Below are positions 11,620-21,057 of a DNA stretch of 64,000 nucleotides, in pieces. Position 1 is the first letter of the stretch. Every line of letters begins with the position of its first letter. Under the pieces are notes generated by a model. The model did no database searches, was not told the DNA's origin, and saw only the letters and a list, made by a program, of their open reading frames with translations. The translations under genes were made by a program, and so were the position numbers. The stretch is from Archegozetes longisetosus (taxonomy: Eukaryota; Arthropoda; Arachnida; Sarcoptiformes; Trhypochthoniidae), in assembly GCA_018873245.2 (NCBI GenBank), contig JAEMBT020000007.1, forward strand, positions 4,085,129 to 4,149,128, read 5' to 3'.

Positions 11620-12572
11620 TTATCCGGTTCTTTTCCATACGCGAATTGCCATATTCCGTGGTCGCACTTCTCCGTTCTTTTCAGTTACGTGAAATCTCGT
11701 GCCACAACCTGCACCAACTGCAACATCCCAACCTCTGCCAGTGTAATTTTTTTTACTCCAACCAATAGTAGTAAGATTTGCATCATAAGATTCATAATCT
11801 TTTTCAGAATGAACCTGGCCTATGTATCTTGAGGGAAAATTTTCATTTTGAAGCGTTCCAAATGCCTCCGAACCTCCTCCTTCCGCACGAAAGAAAAGTC
11901 CAGCATAGTCTGAAGTTATATCTTTCTATCATCCTAGGCCAAATTTCATTCGGAGATTTCTCTTTTGGTAGTTGAACATAGATGAAACCAAATGGAAATG
12001 GATTTTTATCGTATTTAAAAGTAATTTTGTAAGTGAGAAAGTGACTAAGTTTGGATCTTTTGACATACTACAAGATTCTTTTTATCAAAAGTACATCAGA
12101 CCATTTACCATATGAATCTTCGTCAGACTGCAGTTGAGCGCAGTGATCGGTATTGTTTTTTGGATTTCCTTGTGCCCAGTTAGTGTAAATTAGGTCTGAA
12201 TCATCAATCCATTTATACTTATTATTATTATATTTTACTCCAATCCATACGTTGTCTGCAATCTTGTTACTTTTGAAGAAATTAGATATAAATTCTTGTT
12301 CTTCTTGAAAACGAATTGATATCAAACTCGAGCTAGAGCTATTATCTTGTTGATGACAAGTTTTTTCAGCATCTTCATGTTTGAAGTCCCAATTTATCAA
12401 AAATCTTGAAACATTTCTCTTCTTTATATGGTTCCCAATCAACACATGGTGAATCAATAGCTAACAATTCATCTAAGAAAAGACTTCGTTAAAATGAAAT
12501 TTACTTAATAATTAACTTACCGTAATATGTTAATAGAATTAAAAGTGAAAAAATCATGTGCCGACTTCTCAT
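11620..12572 (-). pseudogene. Secreted C-type lectin fused to a phage tail-collar-like domain, broken
   Basis: Exon 1 (12521-12572) encodes signal peptide MRSRHMIFSLLILLTYY. A GT-AG intron follows (12473-12520). Exon 2 starts with a lectin domain: CVDWEPYKEEKCF, then WIGVKYNNNKYKWIDDS, TNWAQGNPKNN and GKWSDV, the canonical WIG and WND-like positions. Downstream, about 11620-12010, comes FPFGFIYVQLPKEKSP..IWP, then DYAGLFFRAEGGGSEAFG and a final RPRNMAIRVWKRTG. That is the layout of phage tail-collar/fibre tip domains, also known in some arthropod proteins. Frameshifts near 12375, 12085 and 11925, plus a stop after the lectin domain, break the gene. It lies convergent to the glucosylceramidase. 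A role in attachment to glycans is inferred only from the domains. Confidence 0.7.
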
Positions 12573-12792
12573 TATATATCTTAATAAATACGCAAAATAT
12601 GTTTATAAAATGATCAAATGAATATTTTAATTAACCTTATAATGATTGAACTTTTTTAATATCAACGTTATTTAATGCAATAGGTTTGAGAAAAGACAGC
12701 AGTTTTCCATGATAAAAATAGTGAAAAGATATATTAGATCTTTTATTGCATTTCTCAGAATTACAATCAATGTAAATTTAATTATAACTATT

Positions 12793-12958
12793 CATAGAAT
12801 TTTAAAGAATAGAATATTTTTTCTAGTTGTATATAATATCTTCTAACTTCTTTAGCTTTATGATTATTCAACATCATTACTGCTTCCTTAAAACTATCAG
12901 TTGTTAATAAAATCCAACGTTTAGAATGAATTGTTCTTAAATCACATTTTTTTATTCC
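12793..12958 (-). pseudogene. MSV199/KilA-N-like viral domain fragment
   Basis: One minus-strand frame reads CDLRTIHSKRWILLTTDSF, then FKEAVMMLNNHKAKEVRRYY and IQLEKIF. This is the core of the MSV199/Bro-N-type domain (FK.....A....G.EVR.YY..LE) common in large DNA viruses. The frame is lost upstream near 12960. Too short to be a complete protein; probably a remnant of a larger gene. Confidence 0.5.
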
Positions 12959-13196
12959 TGTATATGTTCATATAAATTTGCTTTTTCATTTTTTTAATCA
13001 ATTTTTTCAAAATCTATATTATTATTATTTTTAAAACTCTATAAAATTAGTTTTTTATTCTTTAAAAACGCGCTTGTAATTTTCGATCGCGTTTCCCCTT
13101 CTTCAATATACCCCCATGAATTCAAATAAACTATCAGTAATTGATATTTCTTTCTTATCTTTTAAAGATAATAAGAAAAAAAGATATGAGATAATG

Positions 13197-13375
13197 TTAA
13201 CTTCGTTTTTTAGGTATTGCTGTTAATATTCTTCTATGTAAATCAACCATTAGTTCCCATATATTGTTAGGCGATTCAATTGCTAATTCATCTGAAAATG
13301 TTTCAATTTATAATAATAGATTCAATAAAGAAATGAAATACCTTCATAGTCCATAGTAGTTGATGTAGAATCCAT
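13197..13375 (-). pseudogene. Small decayed reading frame near the Polinton right end
   Basis: A start at 13375 (MDSTSTTMDYEGIS) is followed after a frameshift by ETFSDELAIESPNNIWELMV and a stop at 13197. The second part looks protein-like, but I cannot name a family. It could belong upstream of the MSV199-like fragment, since both are on the minus strand. Confidence 0.25.
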
Positions 13376-13689
13376 TTTTATTAGGTTTAAATTTCTTGTT
13401 TATATTTTTCAAGGTTTTAACACAAAATTAATTGAAAAAATCATGGATGAAAAATCTCACAGAACACAATGAATTTTATATCATTAATTAGATCTTATTT
13501 TAAACTATTTAACTCTAAAATTTCAATTAGATTAAATAATAAGTTTAATTGGTATTAATTTAAAAAAATATCACTATTTTTCATTAAATTTAGGCTTAAA
13601 ATAGCTGTTAAACAACTTTTAAAGTGTTTGAATACGTTTTACGTTGCTTTCTATGAGATAATTAGAAGAAAGTATTGAAAGTTTTTTTT

Positions 13690-13990
13690 CTTATGGAATG
13701 AATAAAAGGTTTTAATATGTGTACGTGACTTGAATGTGTAATTATTTTTAATCAGAAAGGACCCTTAAATTTTAGATAAGTATAACAATATATATATCGT
13801 TGAAAGCATTTTCCATACTGATTTCAATAAAACTTGGGTGAAAGTTCTATGATGACCGGTTCAAAAGTTAGACTGTCCAATGTCCACTGACTATAACAAT
13901 ATAGGTATCAAAATGAAGAATATTGAAAGACAAGTTAAACTAAAAAGAAATTAACTCTTTATCATTTATCGTTTTGGTTTTGCGAATTTT
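13690..13990 (+). repeat. Internal direct repeat of the Polinton, copy 2
   Basis: Same orientation as 1734-2010, with shared blocks such as aaaggacccttaaatttnaga and gaaagttctatgatgacc. Lies just inside the right terminal repeat. Confidence 0.6.
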
Positions 13991-14175
13991 TAGACATATT
14001 TCTGATCATTTGATTTTCGTGAAACTTAACCACAATGAGTATGGATAAAGTATGAGTTGTACTGTCCCAGAATATTAATAGTAATTATGATAGTTTTAGG
14101 TGATTTTCTGAAGTTTTTAGCTTAAATTCCATGTTAAACGATATGAAAAATTCACTTTTGATGATTTTATAGGGG

Positions 14176-14642
14176 GTACGAGCTCGTAGTGTCCCAGCTT
14201 TTTTTTATTGATTTTAGGCTTTCTATTGACTATTTTTGTGAGTTTTTTTTGTTTTATTTGATAAAAATCTGCTTTTTTCATGAACTTTAGATGAGTACGA
14301 AAAGTACGAGCTCGTAGTTTCCTAGAATATTAATAGAAAATTACAATAGTTTTAGGTGATTTTCTGAAGTTTTTAGCTTAAATTTCATGTTAAACGATAT
14401 GAAAACTTTACTTTTTTTTAATGATTTTATAGGGGTACGAAAAGTATGAACTCGTACTGTCCCAGGAAATTAGTAGTAAATTTTAATACGGTAATAAATT
14501 ATGGTATTTTTAGACGACTTTTTGTAGTATTCCATGTTAAACTATACGAAAGTTTCAATTTTTGGTGTTTTTAGTAATGGTTTTAGAGGAGTACGTACTC
14601 GTACTATTCGTAGTGTCCCAGGCTCGCCATATATACACTACT
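14176..14642 (-). repeat. Polinton right terminal inverted repeat
   Basis: Reverse complement of the left terminal repeat, ending ...CACTACT before the GTGTTT duplication. Inside the matched part, 14040-14175 continues with another unit of the same degenerate tandem family. That unit is in a different order from the left side, so the two arms diverge at a unit boundary rather than gradually. Confidence 0.88.
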
Positions 14643-14648
14643 GTGTTT
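14643..14648. other. 6-bp target-site duplication, right copy (GTGTTT)
   Basis: GTGTTT sits directly outside the right inverted repeat and matches 218-223. Removing the Polinton and one copy rejoins the hAT 5' untranslated region. Confidence 0.85.
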
Positions 14649-14710
14649 GTTGAACGCAAATTTAATTCAATTCAGTTTTTAATCAAAATATCATTAAAAT
14701 ACTAATTAAA

Positions 14711-16463
14711 ATGAGTTCGGCTTCTATCATACTAGACTCAGATAAAAGTGATAATGTTCTTGATGAAATAAAGAGTATTCGTTTTAAAAAATGGGGGCAT
14801 TTTTATGAAGATGCGAGAAGTAAAAAAATTAAGTGAAAATATTGTGACGCGATGTTTTCCACAGAATCAAGTTCAAGTACATTAAGCAGACATTATTCAA
14901 ATTTTCGCGAAAAACCATCCAATCAAAGGGATATTACAGAACTTTACCAACATAATAAACGTGAAATTGAGTTGGATCCGGAAAGAGAGCTCATATCGTT
15001 TATTGTCGAAGGTCAACATGCATTTGATATCGTTCAAGAACCTAAATTTATAACGTTTTGTAAATTATTAAACAAAAATTACATAGTTCCAAGTCGTTTT
15101 ACAGTGAAAAGAAGTATAATGAAAAACATAAAGAAATGGTTGAAAAAGTTATTACTTTTTTGAATGAAAATACTCAAAAAATTGCAGTAACCACTGATAT
15201 GTGGACATCGATTAGCCAAAAACCTTTCATGACGACCACTGCACATTTTTTCGACAGTAAATTTGTGAAGAGAAATATTTTAATTGACTTCTCTATGGTT
15301 CCTTATCCACACTCTTGTAAGCAAATATATGAAAGGCTACTTGAAATATTCGACAAATTTAATATTAGAGACAAGATAATTTCAGTAACTACTGACTATG
15401 CAAAAAACAATGTATCTGCAATGAAGATTTTAAAGTTAAATTTTCAGGCTGAAAATTTTTTGAAATTCAAGTCTTTTCATTTGAGATGTTTTAAATCTAA
15501 TTATTGAAAGTGGCCTCAAAAAGTCACCATTGAATCAACTCATAGAGAAGATAAGAAATCTTGTAGCTTTTGTGAAAACGTCGCCTAAAGAACAGCAAAA
15601 ATTTAAATTAACGACTAAAACACTGGGAAAGGTATATTTATCACTGAAAAAAGATGTCAAAACTAGATGGAATTCAGTCTTGGTCATGTTAAATTCAGTA
15701 ATTTTCATGAGTGAAATGATTAAATATTATTGTTTCAGTGATGTGTCTTTTAAAGAATATAGTTTGGATAACAATGAATGGGAATTATTGAAAGAAACAC
15801 AATCATTATTACGACCATCTGAAGAGGCAACAAATGCTATTTCAGGTCAAAAGTATGCAAGTATTTGCTTACTTTTACCCATTTTTCAATCTATTAAATT
15901 GCACATTAAAACCTATGAAGCATCTAATCTCAAAGATTATTCAAGTTGTGCAGATGTTATGCTTAAGAAGTTGGATAAATATAAAACAATAATGATAAAC
16001 GATATTACAGAGTTTGCAGTTGTAGTCGATCCAAGACTCAAATTTGATTATTTTGAAGACTCAACTTGCGCTATGAAAACTAAATTTTCCAATTTTTTTC
16101 AATCAATTTTACGCACCTCCTGCTGAATCAGTCACTGAAGAGCCCTCAAAATCATCTATCACAAGTATTTACAAAAAGCGTAAAACTGATTCTTCAAATG
16201 AGATCGAAAAATATATAAACTTTCCGACTGAAGGACATGAATCGGATCCAGTTTTGTGGTGGAAAAACAACATATCACACTTCCCAAACTTATCCAAATT
16301 AGCTTTCGATATACTTCTTGTTCCTGCTTCAAGTGTTCCTTGTGAGCAGATATTTTCAAAATCAGGTGATTTAATCACAAAAAAGTGTAATTGTCTTAAT
16401 GATAGTACAATAACGTCATGCATGTGTTTAAGTTCATGGTTACCGCTATTTGAAACACTTTAA
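14711..16463 (+). pseudogene. hAT transposase (BED finger, RNase-H-like core, hATC dimerisation), broken
   Basis: Starts MSSASIILDSDKSDN. A BED-type finger follows (WGHFYEDARSKKIK, stop, KYCDAMF), where a TGA stands at the position of the first zinc-binding Cys. Further parts: KIAVTTDMWTS (first catalytic Asp region), DKIISVTTDYAKNN (second Asp region) and, at 16254-16463, the hATC dimerisation motif LAFDILLVPASSVPCEQIFS. Frameshifts near 15135, 15510 and 16127 separate the pieces. It cannot make a full transposase. It sits between the Polinton and the hAT right end, in the orientation expected for the element. Confidence 0.85.
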
Positions 16464-16518
16464 AATTTGTATTTTTATCGCTAAATAAATATTCATTTAA
16501 ATCATTAATGTTATTATA

Positions 16519-16694
16519 TTATGAGGTCTTCACTCAGAGGTCTTTCTTAAAGACCTGGACCAGACCCGAGCCATTTTATTAAGACTCGAACCTGGACCAT
16601 AACTAATATTAAGGACCAGGACTCGGACCTGGACCTCAAAAGACCTCAGGTCCGGAGGTCCTGGAGAACCTCAGGTCTTTTATGCTCAGCTCTA
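16519..16694. repeat. hAT right subterminal repeats and terminus
   Basis: Dense copies of gacctggacc and aggtcctgg in both orientations, ending in gctcagctcta at 16694. The window's first 120 bp show the same motif family and are the matching left subterminal region. Confidence 0.6.
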
Positions 16695-16950
16695 CCCTAG
16701 CTTCACACAAAAGTAAAAGCCAACCGTGATTTTGATATTTTATGGAGAAAATATTGTTATTTGCTCCAATAAAATTAATTTGATTGACCTTTATAGAATA
16801 CTGATTTCCTATCATAAGCTTATGTCCCAAAACTGGTCTATTATAGCTTATTATTGGTGTTAAAATAGTGAGGTTTAGCATTAAAGTTGTGGAATAGCTC
16901 ATGTTTGGTATCAATGAAATAGAAAAATATGAAGTACGAATTTTAAGCAC
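16695..16950. other. Host spacer between the hAT and Harbinger elements
   Basis: About 255 bp separating two transposons. An open minus-strand frame spans it but runs into the hAT subterminal repeats and matches nothing I recognise. Confidence 0.4.
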
Positions 16951-17306
16951 TAGCAGTGCGTTTCACAAAACGATCTAAGGTAAAGACAGGTCTTAACTCC
17001 ATAATCTTGAGACATTCGCTCTTCACAAACGATTTTTGTCTTAAGATCGAACGGTCGAGTTAAGACAAATCTTGAGCAAAATCATAAACTAAAATGTGAT
17101 TTTAAGTCGAGACTGTTTTGCTTCATAAAACAAAATAATCATAACATATCTTAAAAATTAATAAAATTTTAAGACAAGTGAAGACTAGTCTTAAGTAATA
17201 TTTAAATCGAAAAATGTATAATATTTTATGGTCATTGATGGATGAAAGTAATCAAAACTTGAAGAAAGAACGGATATTAAAAGATAAACTGAACCCATTG
17301 GAGATC

Positions 17307-18830
17307 TACAATTAACGAAATAACTATCTTTACCTGGTTAAACTCGAATTTCTTTTTGAATGGGTTGATCGATTTGAAATCGGGTTTCTGTATTTTGTAG
17401 CTGGATAATTGCAGATTTTAAAAAATACAGACAATATTTTTTTATCTAATAAAGTGACATAGTAAATTACGGATCAACCCGGGCTAATGGGTCTAAGGTG
17501 GTTCCCAGTCCCATACCTGCAAGTGTGATAAATCAATTGGATTCAGTTCGTTGACCTAGACATTTTGATACCACATTTGACCATTCCAAACCCGAACCTG
17601 GCTACCTCTAGCCAACTCCCAACGGGAGTCGCTGTGCTCGCCAAGTGATATATCATTGGACTCAAGATATTAAATTGAGCATTTTAATACTTCTCTTGAT
17701 CAATTATCACAAGTAGTTCTCGAGATATCCATTTTTGTTTGATTTAGTGCCTTGTAATGGATAAGCCTGGATTTCTCGAGTCGTAACCCAAACTAAACCT
17801 GATTTGAACTAAGTTATAATAGGTTAGTTCGCTTAGCGACTTAACCAATTTTCCTTTAGTTTATATCAGGTTTGTCTGGGTTACCACTCGAGAAATCCAG
17901 GCGTATCCATTACAAGGTACTAAATCAAACAAAAATGGATATCTCGAGAACTACTTGTGATAATTGATCAAGAAAGTATTATAATGCTTAGTTTAATACC
18001 TTGAGTCCAATGATATTATAAGCGCAACTGCCTCTTTTGAATTGAGTACACTGCACTTTTCTTTTAATTTCGCACGATCAAGAAAAAGAATGAACACAAC
18101 AGGGCTTTGCATATAATTACTTTATTGCATTTCACAAAAAAATGTACATTAGACCAGCTATTCTTGAGCTGGACACGAACACGAACTCTCCCTCAACTTC
18201 TCAAACGACCCTTTAAATACGTTTGAAGTTTAGGCCAAAATCACGTGTTTATCGGATGTTATTTGCTGATCATTTGTTGCTGACCAGCTACGTGACCAGC
18301 TACATGATCAGTTATAGGAACTCAAAGATCACTTACTGATAAGTGATCAATGAGTTGTTTATATACGTATTTCTGAATCCGAAAATAGTCCGGATTCAGA
18401 ATAACGTCTGTTTACAGTTTTAAATTTAGAAGTAGGACCTTGAGTCCTATCAATAATTGATAACTATATATTTTATGCACTCACAATATATCACTTGGTG
18501 GGCACAGCGACTCCCGTTGGGAGTTGGCTAGAGGTAGCCAGGTTTGGGTTGGAAAGGATCAAATGTGATATCAATTGTCTAGGTCAACGAACTGAATCCA
18601 ATTGATTTATCACACTTGCAGGTATGGGACTGGGAACCACCTTAGACCCATTAGCCCGGGTTGATCCGTAATTTACTATGTCACTTTATTAGATAAAAAA
18701 ATATTGTCTGTATTTTTTAAAATCTGCAATTATCCAGCTACAAAATACAGATACCCGATTTCAAATCGATCAACCCATTCAAAAGAAATTCGAGTTTAAC
18801 CAGGTAAAGATAGTTATTTCGTTAATTGTA
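17307..18830. mobile_element. 1.5-kb inverted-repeat (MITE/fold-back) element inside the Harbinger gene
   Basis: The arm at 17307-17655 pairs with 18489-18830, nearly perfectly by eye. The outer ends read TACAATTAACGAAATAAC and its complement. Flanks are TTGGAGATC on the left and TTGATATC on the right, which could be a degraded ~9-bp target duplication as made by Mutator-like elements. No coding sequence seen inside. Confidence 0.75.
17650..18016. mobile_element. 367-bp fold-back element nested in the 1.5-kb inverted-repeat element
   Basis: ATATCATTGGACTCAAG on the left pairs with its complement ending at 18016. Arms of about 130 bp (17653-17785 with 17885-18018) surround a ~100-bp centre. 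The arm segment gatcaattatcacaagtagttctcga recurs in another element at 51880-52010. Confidence 0.7.
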
Positions 18831-20319
18831 TATTGATATCGAATGCATACAACGGTTTTGATTTGATAGACAGCTATGTCTGTGCCCTAATAAGTGATGA
18901 CAATCAAAAACCAACAAAACGAATGTATCCTTTGCCTCCGATTCTTGTGGTCAGTACAGAACTTTGATCTTACGCACAGGAAGCTTTTCATAGAGCTACC
19001 GGTGATTGCTTATCGTTGAGCAAATCGAGTCAATCGAGATGTGTATTTCAAGTGTCAAACACATTGACAAAGAGAGCTAAGGATTTTATAAAACTCTCAA
19101 AATCTTACTCAGAATTAAATCAAATTAAACAACAATTCTATGCAATGCATAAAATGCCGAACACTGTCGAAGTGATTGATGGAACACATGTGTGCATCAA
19201 AACCCCGGCTAAAGACGTTAAAGCAGATTATGTCAATCGCAAAAACAAACACTCAATTAATTGTTAAGCAGTGGCCAAACCGACTCTAGAGTTTATTAAT
19301 ATAGTTGTTAAATACCTGGAGCGAATACACGATAGTTATATTCGAAATAACTGTGAACTTAAACGATATTTGGATAACAATTCAATAAATGACTGGCTTT
19401 TGGGTGACTCTGGCTATCCACTAGAGAAACATCTTATAACTCCTTATATTAATCCAAAATCAGAAGCAGAGAATAGATGCAATACATCGCATATTAAAAG
19501 CTGAAATGTCATCGAGAGAGCATTTGTAGTGTCGAAAATGCCCTTCCGGTGTTAGACACAAGTGCTGGTCATTTAATGCTATCACAGGAGAGGTCTTGTT
19601 TGATCATAATTTCGTGTTTTGTTTTACATTATATTTCAAAGAATTAAAACTTTTTTGGTTCAATTTATTCAGAAATAAATAACGAAAGTAATGAAAATGA
19701 AAATATTTTTCAGAATTTTAATCCGAAAGTCAGGTCTATGAGAGATCAGTTAGTTTTGTAGAATTTTTCAAATTAATTAAAATGTATTTCAAAATCATTT
19801 GTCATAAGATTAACCTTTGATTTTATTCGATAAAAATATCATTTAAGTTTTTTCATCAGAAATATCAATACATTTAGACTACAATACTTTCATTTGAAGA
19901 CTAATTTGGATTATCATTAAATTTAATTTTTTTAATGAACTTTTTGCTTCTAGAAGACAAGCATTTGTTGACTCAAATCAGCAATTTTTGACTGATTGTC
20001 AACTGAATAATATTTTTTACGTTTAGTTTGTTGTTTAGTTTCCAGTATTTGACTGAACGATTGAATCAATACTAGACTTGAATCTGTTTATATCTTGAGA
20101 TCGTTTACTGAATTTAAGATTTGTCTTAACTTTTTTTATGAAACAGAAAAATCTTAACTCCAAGACCGATTCGATCTTTACGAAAAATCCTATCTTAAAA
20201 ATTTTAAGATCCGATTTCTTTCTGAAACGCACTGTAGAATCGCTTATATACACTGTTCAAATAAAATAGCAGATGACAGAAATAGATAAGAGTGAATAAA
20301 TAGAAATAAGTAAAAAGAG

Positions 20320-20491
20320 GTATTGGTTGTGCACTGAGAGAGTGGACAGTATATAGGTCTGTGATAGCAGAATCAAAATTTTCAGCCAATAAGAACATAA
20401 TATTTTTGTTCTGCGTTCTTACTGGCTGAAAATGTTGATTCTATTATCACAGACCTCTATACTGTCCACTTTCTCAGTGCACAACAAATAC
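20320..20491. repeat. Near-perfect 172-bp palindrome
   Basis: gtattggttgtgcactgaga on the left pairs with its complement on the right. The arms are ~77 bp with few mismatches around a ~20-bp loop. It lies just outside the Harbinger right end and is likely a small fold-back element. No flanking duplication identified. Confidence 0.65.
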
Positions 20492-20650
20492 TACCTGATT
20501 TTACGGTGCATTTTCTGGCGGCCGGAGATAGTTTGAATCCATTTGAAGTTGCTTAGAAGTTGGTTTGATTTGATTTGAAGTTCTTCGACGTCGGTATACC
20601 AAGTTGGGCTCCACAACCAAGACACGGATGCGATGGAGTCCAAAAAAGGT

Positions 20651-20667
20651 CGCCCCCGGGTGGGCTC

Positions 20668-20704
<37 letters not shown>

Positions 20705-20724
20705 GCCGATTGCGCCACGGAGGC
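20651..20724 (-). tRNA. tRNA-Asn (anticodon GTT)
   Basis: The minus strand folds as a complete 74-nt cloverleaf. Acceptor GCCTCCG pairs with CGGGGGC (one G-T pair), with D-arm GGCGCAATCGGCTAGCGC, anticodon arm TTCGGCTGTTAACCGAA and T-arm GGTGGTTCGAGCCCACC. It closely follows the conserved animal tRNA-Asn. It lies upstream of ALG12 on the opposite strand. Confidence 0.95.
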
Positions 20725-21057
20725 AATATAATATATTTGCCAAATTCATCATAGAAGCTAAGCAGTTTCAGCACACGGGAAAATTCTACAAAATATATAT
20801 AAAGACTGTATTGATCTGCACCTTAGACTGACTATAAGATCGTTCCCATAGAAGCACATTTAGAGAGCATTTTTGAAGCGCAGTAAATATTTATTGAATA
20901 GTTCGTAGGATTTTGGCTTAAAAAGAGAATAAAATTTGAGCGTAAACTGTACGGAATATAAAATGTAAACACTAGTCAAGAAATTGATGATTTATTAAAA
21001 CCATAAGTTAGTCTTCAGGTTATAAATAGATCGAAGAATTAAACTAAATCTTAAATA

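Larger units (their letters stand above)
224..14642. mobile_element. Polinton/Maverick-type element with terminal inverted repeats and target duplication
   Basis: The element is 14,419 bp. Both ends carry an inverted copy of the same ~465-bp sequence, starting AGTAGTGTATATATGGCGAG on the left and ending in its complement on the right. The 6 bp just outside each end are identical (GTGTTT at 218-223 and 14643-14648). A 6-bp duplication, long inverted repeats starting AG, and an internal protein-primed DNA polymerase B are hallmarks of Polintons/Mavericks. The polymerase and most virus-like genes are broken. No integrase, FtsK-like ATPase, cysteine protease or capsid reading frame was recognised, so this copy is probably a non-autonomous or internally deleted derivative. 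It carries two intron-containing passenger genes, a glucosylceramidase and a lectin/collar protein. Confidence 0.9.
1..16694 (+). mobile_element. hAT-family DNA transposon, split by a Polinton insertion
   Basis: The element is present as 1-223 (left part, cut by the window edge) and 14643-16694. Both ends are crowded with the motif gacctggacc and its variants (1-120 and 16526-16680), as expected for hAT subterminal repeats. The right end probably lies at 16694, where the inverted terminus reads TAGAGCTGAGC. The left terminus is not in the window, so the expected 8-bp target duplication cannot be checked. The interior carries a broken BED/hATC transposase gene. A Polinton inserted 62 bp upstream of the transposase start. 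The hAT copy is therefore older than the Polinton insertion. Confidence 0.75.
17214..19555 (+). pseudogene. HARBI1-like DDE transposase, split by an inserted element
   Basis: The N-terminal part is 17214-17306 (MYNILWSLMDESNQ...NPLEI). The gene resumes after the insertion near 18831. Recognisable parts are SYAQEAFHRATGDCLS, VIDGTHVCIKTP (first Asp), DYVNRKNKHSINC, LERIHDSYI (second Asp region), NDWLLGDSGYP and NVIERAF (Glu region), in Harbinger order. Breaks are a frameshift near 18965, a stop at 19264-19266 and a stop at 19502-19504. The three DDE positions survive in the fragments, but no continuous protein can be made. Confidence 0.82.
16954..20234. mobile_element. PIF/Harbinger-type DNA transposon, interrupted
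   Basis: Termini are CAGTGCGTTTC on the left and GAAACGCACTG on the right, flanked by the trinucleotide TAG on both sides (16951-16953 and 20235-20237). A 3-bp duplication is the Harbinger signature. Subterminal regions on both sides are rich in ttaagac/gtcttaa words. Internally it carries pieces of a HARBI1-like transposase. A 1.5-kb inverted-repeat element at 17307-18830 interrupts the gene. Confidence 0.8.

Noticed and set aside
11778..11975. 65-codon plus-strand frame
   Set aside because: It is antisense to the tail-collar-like part of the lectin gene, whose minus-strand translation has clear family motifs.
12840..13000. Possible integrase remnant of the Polinton
   Set aside because: The readable frame matches the MSV199-like signature, and no DD35E or zinc-binding HHCC pattern is present.
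16636..16950. 104-codon minus-strand open frame next to the hAT right end
   Set aside because: Its end translates the hAT subterminal repeats, and no family or start context supports it; treated as chance.
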